This document shows, piece after piece, positions 11,170 to 20,932 of a stretch of DNA of 64,000 nucleotides (position 1 is its first letter; each line of letters opens with the position of its first letter). Under the pieces are notes generated by a model. That model had not been told where the DNA came from, did no database searches, and saw nothing but the letters and a program-made list of their open reading frames with translations. Source of the DNA: Dissophora ornata (taxonomy: Eukaryota > Mortierellomycota > Mortierellomycetes > Mortierellales > Mortierellaceae); contig MU616590.1 of NCBI GenBank assembly GCA_025201705.1, forward strand, positions 1 through 64,000, given 5' to 3'. Position numbers and translations under genes: made by a program.

Positions 11170-12250
11170 TTACTGCTGCTGCTGCTGCTGCTGCTGTTCC
11201 AGCAACAACGCTAAACGTGATGCCTCTGCAGCCATCTCCTGCTCCGTTCTAGGCATCCTCTCCTCATTATCCACGCCTTTCTTTGACGCTGCTACTGCAT
11301 CCGGCTTTGTAAAATACTCTTTGCCATTGCGAGCAATATCGTTATATATATCATCATTATTGGCAAAATCGCCCAGGCGCCGAGGAATGATATGAACATG
11401 AACATGGGGCACCGATTGACCGGCTAATATTCATACAGAAGGTAGTATCGTACACGGTACTGATGAGAACGTGCATCATGAGAGATATACGGGAATCGAA
11501 TTGATTGAATCCGATAGGAGCTATTGGTTGAGTCTTACCATCTGCTCCATCCTACTCAATAAAAAAGCATGTTGCGCACGAATAAACAAGTTAGATACTA
11601 TCGCGCACTTGGCAGCAACAAACGAGAGTAGCGCTGGCGGTCCAACTACCACGATCTAGCATCTGCAACTGTTTACCTGGCACGCGATGGTCAAGGACGA
11701 GCCACCGTACTCCTTCTCAATAATCTTTCCGATCCGTTGCGCCGACTGAAACATATCGCTGACCTTGATATCATAGATACGGATGTGCAATTAGCAGGTT
11801 GCGTTTACCAGTTACGCTCCTATGCTGATACCGGTTCTATAGGATGTCCCTGCAATAAAGAACTAACCTCTTCCGGGTTCAGGTCAAGGAATCGCCGCAC
11901 AGGGCGAAGGCTGACCACCAGGACATCTACCAGGAACACAGGGTAGTTAACATCGGGTCGTATGCCATTTATTACACGCTTCCACCCGGCATAGCTGCTC
12001 CGAACACTTACGGCCACTGGGTAAAAGACACGATCACATTCATGACGTTGCATCGAAAGAGCACAGCGGGACTTTTTCATTTTAGTGGCTTCTACTTAGT
12101 GACAATATTTTTCCTCAAACAAAAAATAAATAGAAAAATGGCTTACGGGAGAATTGGCTTTAGGTTGACGAGGCCTATACTGTACTTCGTCTTCAGGAAC
12201 ACCTGCCCTGCCGCGATGGTGTGCGGACCAAACTTGTAGACGTTAGTCAT
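11170..12250 (-). CDS. FHIT/HNT2-type HIT hydrolase with micro-exons
   Basis: Bis(5'-adenosyl)-triphosphatase family; cleaves Ap3A/Ap4A-type dinucleotides. Six exons fit: 12250-12147, 12012-12016 (5 nt), 11926-11868, 11763-11677, 11551-11539 (13 nt) and 11423-11170, giving 173 residues. All introns are GT-AG. The 5-nt exon TGGCC is the only joining I found that restores the conserved [12 protein letters not shown] text, and the 13-nt exon restores [13 protein letters not shown]. The histidine triad is H96-V-H98-V-H100 followed by IIPRR; His98 corresponds to the FHIT nucleophile. Human FHIT shows the same order: KPVVPGHVLV, DGPEAGQ, HVHVHVLPR, then GDF. The C-terminus ends in a glutamine run from a CAG-type repeat. 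Family is secure; micro-exons rest on conservation plus splice consensus. Confidence 0.93.
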
Positions 12251-12388
12251 GGGGTATGTAATGAGGAACAAATGAAGTGAATTGATGCACCTGTGCATGC
12301 CTTGTCACCGAATTCGGGCAAATCAAAGAGCGTCACACTGTTTTATTGAACTCAACAGAATTGTCTCTCTAAAAAGCAAAGACCGTCT

Positions 12389-14986
12389 TCAAGACAGCAC
12401 GATATCCCAGATGCCATTCTCATCCCTAAAGTTATTATGCACAACGTTCAACAGCCAATAGTCGTGTCCAATCTGGTGCAGCAGCTTTTGGGAATCCGAC
12501 CCCTTGGGGTACAAGTGTTCCCACTCTCGCCAAATCTCAAACGCCTCGTCGCGCCAAGCCAAGAATGACACCTTCTCGATCACAGTTGGTTGAATGATCT
12601 CCTTGCCCGGGAACACACCCCAAGTCACCGCGTTCGAGCTCTCAACCAGTGCGTTGTCCTTACTGTTCGAGAATGGGGTAGCACAAACAGGCGCTTCTGT
12701 TGAAGTCGATTCTACGTTCGTCGTCTGGCTGGTCGCTTCATCTAGCCTTTTACCGCAGATCTTCTTCAGCTCTGCAATCTTCTTCTGCTCCTCCAAAACA
12801 TCTCCAGTCAAGTTCGTTACCACATCTCCGTCGCGACTCGCCGCAAAGAAAGTGATCCAAGGCGAGCTCGTCCTCAGCTTCTGCACCATCGCCGCCACCT
12901 CATTCGGTCCAACAAACAACTCTAAGAACGCTTTCTGGTATATATATCCTCCCTTGGGACCCCATCCCACCAAAGGATCCGTACTGGGCTTGCCATTCAC
13001 AGCCGGCTGAGATCCCACAGTCCAGAGTCCACGCTCGTTACATGCCACCAACCGAGACTGGATGGCCTCCGTTTCGGGAAGGGGTGATCCCTCAGACCAA
13101 GGCAAGAGTGGAATCTTACCCTGAATGAATTCGACAAACAGTTCACTGATATCATCTGTACTCTTAGGTCTCTTCCATATCTCGAGCGCTTTTCTCGGAT
13201 CGACCTTCAACGAAGCTCCATATCCGTCCAAATCTCCAAAAGCCGGTGAACGAGCGTCTCCCCAACGACCGTTAGGAAATTCATCCCAAGATTCTGACCG
13301 TCCCACAATTGCATCAGAGGGTGTCCAGATCAGGGGATTCAGGATCAGTTCAGCACCTTTGGATCTAGTTGTTGTTGTTGCTGCTGTTGCTCCAAGTGCA
13401 TCCTTGTCAATGTTCACATGCGTGGGTTCGTTGCTGACAAGCAGTTGCTGCTGTTTTCGCGCTGTGACTCCTGGCGAGACGAATCCGACACGCTCCAGGA
13501 TCAAGCGGATGGACTTCTCCAGGTTTAGAGTGCAGAGATGGAAGCCAGTAATACCAGCGCTCAACAAGCGTTCGATAGTTGATGCTGCCAATTCAACACC
13601 ATAGTCCTTCACTTTCTGGTCGTCATTCTGTTGTCCATATGAAGAAATCAGATTGGGATTAGTATCCATAGGATATCTTAAAGCACGATTTCCAGGACTC
13701 TGGTTTGGCTCCGTCTTTTCACCTTAATAGGTTCCAGTGCCTCTGCAACAGCGGCCGGGATACGGATCTTTGCAAGGTTCGTGATTCTTCGGAAACCGCT
13801 GTGAGACTGAATGGGCATAACGCCAGGGATGATTGGACAGACGATGCCGAGCGATCGACATTGCTTTTCCCAAGCCAAGAAGCCATCCACATCGTAGAAT
13901 AGCTGGGTCAAAACAAAATCTGCCCCAGCATCGATCTTTTCCTTCAGATATCGGATCTCCTCTTCATTATTGAAATTAGGATTGTCCATATGTCCCTCGG
14001 GATATCCTAATTGCATCAGAGGTGGACAAAGGAGAAATGTCAGTTACAAATCACGTGTGTTTAGACTTGAATAGGGTCTCGGCCAATTGCCACTGGTTCC
14101 GGGCCTAGTACAGTACATCTTTTCCTCATATTTCGCCATCCATCTCAACGAACATTCTTTCCCGCCAGATGAAGATGCGTGGAAATTACCTGCAACTCCG
14201 ATGCAAAAGTAGTCACCGTACTGCTGTCGAATGTAGCGCACGAGGTCAATTGCATGAATGAAGGTATCGTCCACCTGCGTCCAGTACTCTTGTCCACGGG
14301 GCGGATCGCCTCGCAGTGCCAGGATGTTCTGGATACCCGCCCTCTTTGCCTCCTGTTTTTCAAAAATCGAGTGAGTTGTAACGCGTGAGTTAACGGCGAT
14401 CTTTCATAGTAAATTCGCACGCTTTCCCATTCGCAAAGAAAAGGATAGTCCAACTTACAGCCAGGGCGTCGTCCACTTTGCCACGATCCATATTGGTGCA
14501 GGTCAGGTGCATACAGGTCTCAAGTCCGTGGACAGTTTGTGCCACCGCGCTCAGCTCTGTGGTCTTTTCGAACGTTGAGCCGCCCGCGCCCCAAGTGCAC
14601 GTAACAAACGTGGGTGACAGGGTTTGCATTCTGCCGATACGGTCAAACAGGTTGGAGAGACCCTATCCTCCCCGACCCGGAGGGAGCCAGCAATAAAAAA
14701 ACCCCCACACAACCATCGATCCAGATAAATGGAACAGAGTTTGAAGCGACCAGCGATGAGGGCGGGGGAATGAGTGGCGTGCAGTCAGTGCAGGCAGTCG
14801 GAGTGAAAGCACGGGTGAGGAAGGAGAAAAAGAAGGTCCAGAAGTGAATATCGTGTAATTGCGGGTTTGTTGCGAATGCACAAACAGATCCTCGCTTACC
14901 TGTGCGGTCTTTGGAGGAAAGTACTCGAACGAGTAGAAGGGCGTTCCCTTGGCGTTCTTTTGGGCGATCTTGTCAATGATCTTCAT
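12389..14986 (-). CDS. MET13: Methylenetetrahydrofolate reductase
   Basis: Reduces 5,10-methylene-THF to 5-methyl-THF for methionine synthesis, using FAD and NAD(P)H. Five exons: 14986-14900, 14662-14459, 14352-14190, 14006-13723 and 13627-12389, giving 658 residues (yeast Met13 is about 600-660). The N-terminal FAD barrel shows [44 protein letters not shown], and [11 protein letters not shown] with PIIPGVMPI. The C-terminal regulatory half, typical of eukaryotes, shows [36 protein letters not shown] and [17 protein letters not shown]. Each join is in phase and continuous with the family. A Thr/Gln-rich insert lies in the linker. Yeast has MET12 and MET13; the symbol is used for the type, not proven orthology. 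Confidence 0.96.
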
Positions 14987-15321
14987 GGTGGCGTTTTAAC
15001 TGCAAGGATGTGAAACAGGGATGCAGAAGCGGGGAGAGGGATCTGATAGAGCTGAATCTGCCAGCAGGACAGATTTTAGAATGGGGAATGAATGGAAAAG
15101 AGAAACGAGGAAATGAAGGAGAGGGGTGCTACTGTGGGGGAGGGAAGAGTCATAGCGGTCAAAGAACGTTTGCAGTTCTGCCGTCTTATCGCCAAAGATC
15201 TTTTTGATCTAAGAGACTGATCCGCAAATAAGGACTTTAATTTTACAATGGTTACAAAGCTTCGTAGACTGCCGTGGCCCCTGTCTAAAAACCGTGGCTA
15301 GACTAACGTCTTTTTTTTTGC
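14987..15321. other. MTHFR promoter and 3' flank of NodB-like gene
   Basis: 335 bp of purine-rich DNA upstream of the MTHFR start and downstream of the next minus-strand gene. No clear TATA box or other motif was identified. Confidence 0.5.
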
Positions 15322-16817
15322 TTAAAGGAAAAACGAGTAGACGACTGCAGGGATGACCGCCAAGGTTGATGCAGCGACCATCAATCTGGAGACGTCCGAC
15401 TTCTTCAACTCGCCCCCGTTCGCGTTTTTGGTAGCCTCATCGCCGCTCGCGGGGGGCATGCTACCTCCCTTGCTCATGTTGCCGTTGTTATTATTGATGT
15501 TGTTGTTGCCCGAGGGGTTGGGCGTGATGTTCTTGACGCTGGTTTGTCCGTGCTTGTATTCCGCTCCACCAAACGACTTTGGGTCGCCAACCTGGCCGTC
15601 GTTCAAAATGGGATCCTTCTTGTATGGGGTCTTGTCGTTTGTGCATCCGTCAAGACGGACCATGTCGTAACCGTGGGCCTGAATTGTATTGATAACCTTG
15701 GGCAACCCGGCAGCTGCACCCGTTGAAGGGACATCATAACCTGCGACGATATACGAGGCCTTGCGACCATAAGCATCCATCTGTTTTGAGAAAATGGCGT
15801 TGTAAACCTCCGCGATCTGACCTGCGGTCGCGGCCGTGTTGTACTTGTAGTCGTACTCGTCCAAGTTGAAGCCCACGAGGGTATATCCCATGGACTGTAC
15901 AATGCTCAACAAACGAGGATCCTTAAGGTTCGCCTCATGGATCTTCATATACTTTGGATACACTCCAATCAGGTCCTGAATCGTGCGCGAGTTGCGCGCG
16001 ATATCGTTCTTGACATCGTCGTCCGTCAGACCCGAAGATGTATCCGAGGGAAGGCGGTATGTCATGCCGATGAGATGTCCATCCAGGTACGCATGTCGGG
16101 TCACGCCGGCGTATTGCATGTATTGCAGCCATGTTGCATTGGCGAAGAACGTGACTCTACCCTGGGCCTCCTTGAGTGTCTGAAGCATTTCCATTGTCGC
16201 CTCGGAGGGTCCTTCGCTCTATTTGAATGACAGCGCCGACCAAAAAGAGTAAGAATGGAGAACCAGCTCAACCAAACGTACTAACAAAGCAGAACGAAAA
16301 GTAGGTAAAAGAGAAATCAAACGGTTGCTGCTTACATAGGTCAAGGCAATCTGGCCAGGAGTCTGGCAAGATGTCAAAAAGTCTGCCCATGACACTCCCT
16401 GGCCTCTAACGACTAGCATTGGCAGCGCTATTCAAATAAAGAGGGATATGTCTATTAGTATTTTCTTGCACTGCTGCCTCAGACGTTAGGGACTTCTTTT
16501 ACACTTCCTCTCGTTGCATCCGCTGAACTCCCGCAGGTGATTGAAGATTTTGCTGAGCTGCTGTCGCTGAATCATATGCTTCAATCAGACTAAGATGGCC
16601 GTGATATGCCAGGCTCCCAAATACCATGCACGGTTGGGACATTCTCGCATCTCCAAACGTCCCTAATTAAACGGTTGGCAGGATCGATCGATCTGCAACA
16701 GCTTCAAGATCCAACACACCCCAGATTTATGGATATTCCCGGGAGGTGCACGGTATATTGATGGAGGTCGATCCGCTTACCAAGGGCTGAAAGGATCGCT
16801 GAACCGGAGATGCGCAT
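15322..16817 (-). CDS. Secreted NodB/polysaccharide-deacetylase-like protein, degenerate active site
   Basis: Three exons (16817-16781, 16427-16336, 16218-15322) give 341 residues. Exon 1 plus exon 2 encode a signal peptide (MRISGSAILSALALPMLVV). The start is chosen because only this exon joins in phase and supplies the leader. The body aligns with the chitin-deacetylase order SCQTPGQIALTY...GPSE...VTFFAN...LIGVYPKYMKIHE. However, the TFDDGP motif reads LTYSEGP (about residues 41-47), the HxxxH zinc motif has only the first His (H91, then M95), and the RPPYG arginine is absent. The C-terminal region is Asn/Ser/Gly-rich and ends in a hydrophobic stretch after a small-residue site, as in GPI-anchored wall proteins. 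Likely a wall-located non-catalytic member; function not established. Confidence 0.8.
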
Positions 16818-17560
16818 CTTGTTGTGTATAGGCTGTATCGGATGGGATGTAAGGAAAATTTACAAAGAGGTGGGTGATATATACAAATGCCTATCTGTAT
16901 ACGATGCAAGATGTGTTCAGCGAAAGAGAGATGTATGGGCGACGACAAAGTTTGCAGTGAGAAGAAAACACAAGAAGCGATGCGAATTAGAAGATGAGGA
17001 AGAAGGAAAGAGAGAAGGACAAGAGAATCTACACTTTATGTCGAGCAAGCATTTCTTGTGTTTTGCCATGGACCAAACAATTCTTTTTATCAGTCGCGTT
17101 TGAGATCGAGAATCGTCTGGGGGGAGGGGATGCAAATAGTCTCTAGGAGAGAACAGGAGGGCGACGAAAATGTCTTAATTCCACATTCCCATATCGACGC
17201 GCTTTCGTCCCCGAATCTTCCTCTTTTAAATCGAACGAAGGGCGCACGCACTAAACGCGATTCGATTCCAGGGGGACTGAGTGACTGACAGATCAAATTT
17301 CTGTCAACGTGAACTTTTTTTCTGGCGCGCTCCTCTTCAGAAATGCTTTAATAATAGTGTACACGACTGAATTGTGTCGGATTATCATACAATTTGCTTC
17401 CGGGCTAGTTCTATCCCCCCTTCCGCTCTCTCTCGTTTGCGACGATCGCGACGGAAGCGGCCATAGTAGCAGCGGCAGCGGCTAAAGCCATAGACTCCTT
17501 GTTGAGCTTTACTCCTCACGTTCTCCACCCCGGTTACGGCAGCCAAAGCCACAGACTCGT
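16818..17560. other. Promoter of NodB-like gene and 3' flank of zinc-finger gene
   Basis: 740 bp of mostly unassigned DNA. The part at 17385-17560 on the minus strand encodes, in the +1 frame relative to the zinc-finger stop, text resembling another C-terminal repeat unit of that protein (EEKELLNESVALAAV). It may once have been coding. Confidence 0.5.
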
Positions 17561-20435
17561 TCAAGAGTTCCTTCTCTTCCACGTCCTCGCAGTGGCGATA
17601 AAGGTAGCGGAAGCCTCAGACTCGAGCTCTTCCTCCTTCACATGCTCCTCCTCAATTACGGCGGCAGTGGCGGTAAAGGCAGCGAAAGCCTCAGACCCCG
17701 TGTCGGGCACTTCTTCCTTTACGTGCTCCTCCTCAATTATGGCGGCGGTGGTGATAAAGGCAGCGAAAGACTCAGACTCCGTATCGAGCACTTCCTCCTT
17801 TACGTGCTCCTCCTCAGTTATGGCGGCGGTGGTGATAAAAGCAGCGAAAGCCTCAGACGCCTTATCGAGCTCTTCCTCCCTTACACGCTCCTCAGTTACG
17901 GATGTAGTGACAGCAGAAGCAACGGCTTCGGGAGTATCAGGATTGTTGGTACCGTTGTTAGACCAATGAACGCCCGGGTGCTTAGCTCGGACGTGGCGTA
18001 TCAAGTCATGGCGTCGCGTGAAATGCAATATGCACCCTTTGATCCCAATCAACGACTGGCAACCAAAGGGCTTCTTGTCATCATGAGTCAGCCTGTGAGA
18101 CCGAAGGTTGAAGGGTCTTGTATACACTCTACCGCACTTGTCGCAAACATTTTTGGACGCGCGCGATTTACCCGCGGCGCCTCTGCGGTTGGTCCTCATT
18201 TTATAGTCATCGTTGCTGCTACCGGTATCGCTTTTGCTGTTGACCGTACCCCGTACATCCATGTCTATACCCTGATGCGGCTGGATGGTGTCGTGTACAT
18301 TTGCAGTATTCGTTGAGGGCATCGATTCCGTAGTGGAAAATTTGAAACCACTGTCGAGTACGAGATGGTTGGTGTAAAGCGCTTGCTTATGTGCTTCAAG
18401 GAATCCCGACATGTCCGCGATTGTCGAGGAAGCAGTAGGCTGAATATGGTGCTGGGGCTGGGATGCTTTCCGGGAAGTTCGGGAGATCTCTGAGATGAGA
18501 GTCCTCATCGAATCCGGTGAGCCTGTATGAAAGCCAGGAGGACCCGTATAGGATCGTCGATGTGTTGTTCGCACCCCACCGACGGAAGCCTGCGATGCTG
18601 CTTGCGAGGAACGGAGAGTTGTAATCGACTCGTCGTCACTCTGTGTTCCCTGTTCCTCGGGATTGACGTGCCGAACAATACTGTCGATATCTGGTACAGT
18701 AAATGGAACCTTTGTCTTGTCGTCCTGTGGCCCCAGGACTTGAATGTGAGATGATATTGATGGTTTCGGTATCGACGCTTTCTGCGGATGTTCTAGTGGG
18801 TTTACGTGCTGCTGCTGTTGTGGTGTAGTATGTGGTGTAGTATGTGGTGGTTGGCGCATTCGCACCTGTAGACCATCTGATTGGCGGCGAGTGCGTTGTT
18901 TTCGTTGTGCCTGCGCCTGACTATACCAACATGACTGCAGCGAATGTCGCAGGGGCGCATGGGAGAGACCTTGATGTACTTGCTGTAGGTGAAATGTATG
19001 ATAACCGAAGTAGCCGCTATCAGACGGTGAATGCAGCTGCATAGTGGATGGCAAGGATAGAAGTGTTAAAATACTTGTTTGAGTGAGCTTCACTTATTCG
19101 TTTCGGAGGCCTTTATCAACTGACCTGAGAAGAACCAAATGTAGGTGATGAGAGGTTAGAGCCATCCGCGGTTCCAGCTCCGCTCATGAGGCAATTTATT
19201 ATGCTGGTATGACCATCCACCGTGTCATTGCTTGGATGGATAGTGGCATAAGAGCCTGGCAAGCTCTGCAGCAGATGATTTTGAGGATACTGTGCAGGCT
19301 GAAAGTATTGTGGTTGGTCCGGTGTAAACTCAGGCTGGGCGATCGTTAGTCCTTGGAGACGCTGGTGTGTTCTAGTTGTGTCCTGTTGTTCTGGACTGGC
19401 ATTTTCCATGACAGTGTCATATAGCAACGTTGGGGAGGAAACATCCGATAGATGTAGAGAGAGGCTCCGGTAGTCTGCTTGGAGAGATGGCGACATTGAT
19501 AGACGTGATTGGGTTATGGGCGGTGATAATGAGAGGGAGGTCGAGCTCGTAGGGCTGCCAATGCATTTCGGATTTGTTGGTTGTCTCTGAGCAAGGGCCA
19601 TCGGGGAAGCTGCACGGGCCATGCTTGATCTCTCTCGCGGTTTCCAAGCGGTCAACCTTTTGGGAGAGACTGCTCCTGGATCATCAACAGTAGACTGACC
19701 ATCAGTTGAGGCGGGGAGGTCATCATCATCACTGTACTCACTTGCTCTCCGCTTTCCTCTGGGAGACACATCATAGCCTGTATTTGTAGTAGCCGCGATA
19801 GTAGGCGTCGTCGATCCAGGCAGATATCCCATCATTATCGCTGAGTTGTCTGCTGGAGGGTTGGGCGAGGCGCAGGTGCTGGGAGACGTGGAGGGGGTCG
19901 ATGGGGCCGCGTCGTTGGCTGCCGCAGTGAGGGAGGCGACTGATGTTTCATTAGGCACCCATGCAGATATTTTGCTGTCTTCGAAGTTAGGGTGCTCGTC
20001 AAAGTCCAAAAAAGCATCAACGTTGAGGGCCGCGTGGTCGTGGTGGTGGTACGGATAAATTGGCAAGGATACCATAGGATATTCCAGCGATGGAGGAGAT
20101 ACTCGAGTTTCTTGATGGTGCAACGGCTGTCGGGCGAAACGGCTCCCCATACTGTCGAGCGCATTAGGCACAAGAGAGTGAGTGGCGGGAATAGGTGCTT
20201 TTGAAAAGACATCATCGATGGTAGTTGAAATTTTGTAGGACATCAGATTAAGGATGTCGTGAAATGGTGGCGATGTCGAATGCGCGGAACTTGACAGGCG
20301 ATGATCGAAAAGTCCGCCATTGATCGTTACTGGGTACTCCGAGATACGCTCGAGTGAGTTTATATAGGCTTGCTGCCCGACTTTGACAGCCTGGTTGAGC
20401 TCTGGCAATGTATACGGACCGTTTGTATCCTCCAT
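17561..20435 (-). CDS. C2H2 zinc-finger transcription factor
   Basis: Two exons (20435-19125 and 19036-17561), joined at SSQ/LHSPSD by a GTCAGT...GCAG intron, give about 928 residues. Two C2H2 fingers lie near residues 735-790. The first is CDKCGRVYTRPFNLRSHRLTH. The second is longer, with a C-x8-C spacing, and ends HFTRRHDLIRHVRAKHPG. The rest is disordered: Ser/Thr/Pro-rich with acidic patches (EYSDDDDLP), polyHis/Gln tracts and PHTTPHTT repeats. The C-terminus consists of about 27-residue acidic repeats (EEEHVKEEV) encoded by an 81-bp minisatellite. The last unit appears frameshifted, giving a short tail TWKRRNS. The first in-frame ATG (20435) is used; an earlier exon is possible. Nuclear DNA-binding role is inferred from the fingers; target unknown. 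Confidence 0.85.
17589..17900. repeat. 81-bp coding minisatellite
   Basis: Units beginning at GCGGCAGTGG/GCGGCGGTGG recur at 17661, 17742 and 17823 (period 81 bp), with a shorter first unit (about 75 bp) starting near 17591 and a decayed unit after 17880. The array encodes the acidic EEHVKEE repeat at the C-terminus of the zinc-finger protein. Units are about 90 percent alike by eye. Confidence 0.9.
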
Positions 20436-20898
20436 GGCAGAGCGGGTGTTGTTCGACCTTTGAAGGTGTTTCCCCTCTCCGTTGCTGCTACGTGTAATCT
20501 TGGATTGAGAGAAATCTATGGGACAAGGCAACGTTACTCAGAAAATGTGCAGAAATCCAATACTCTACATATCACACGCATAGCGTAATAGAATGTGGCT
20601 GCAGTATAGTTGTTGCTAAACAAGAGTTAGCCATATGTTTACCTACCTCAGGTCTTGAGGCGATGCAGGCACTTTGTGAAGCTCAGCTCCTTCTAACGAT
20701 TTTCCCCGCACGGATAGTCACTCGAGCTCGTTCAAGAATTAAAAAATTGTAATAAAAAATAGAGACTGGGGAATCAAAAGTACAGCCGATGAGAACCATG
20801 GCGGTCCCGTTAGTGTGATAGTTCTCGTTGTTCCCACTTTTGAGCAATTATATGCGACATGTGAGAACAAAAGAACCCACGTTGAAATAAACTGGTGC

Positions 20899-20932
<34 letters not shown>

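Noticed and set aside
11820..12080. Minus frame of 86 codons read as one exon of the HIT gene
   Set aside because: Its upstream half has no similarity to HIT proteins; the micro-exon model explains the conserved part better.
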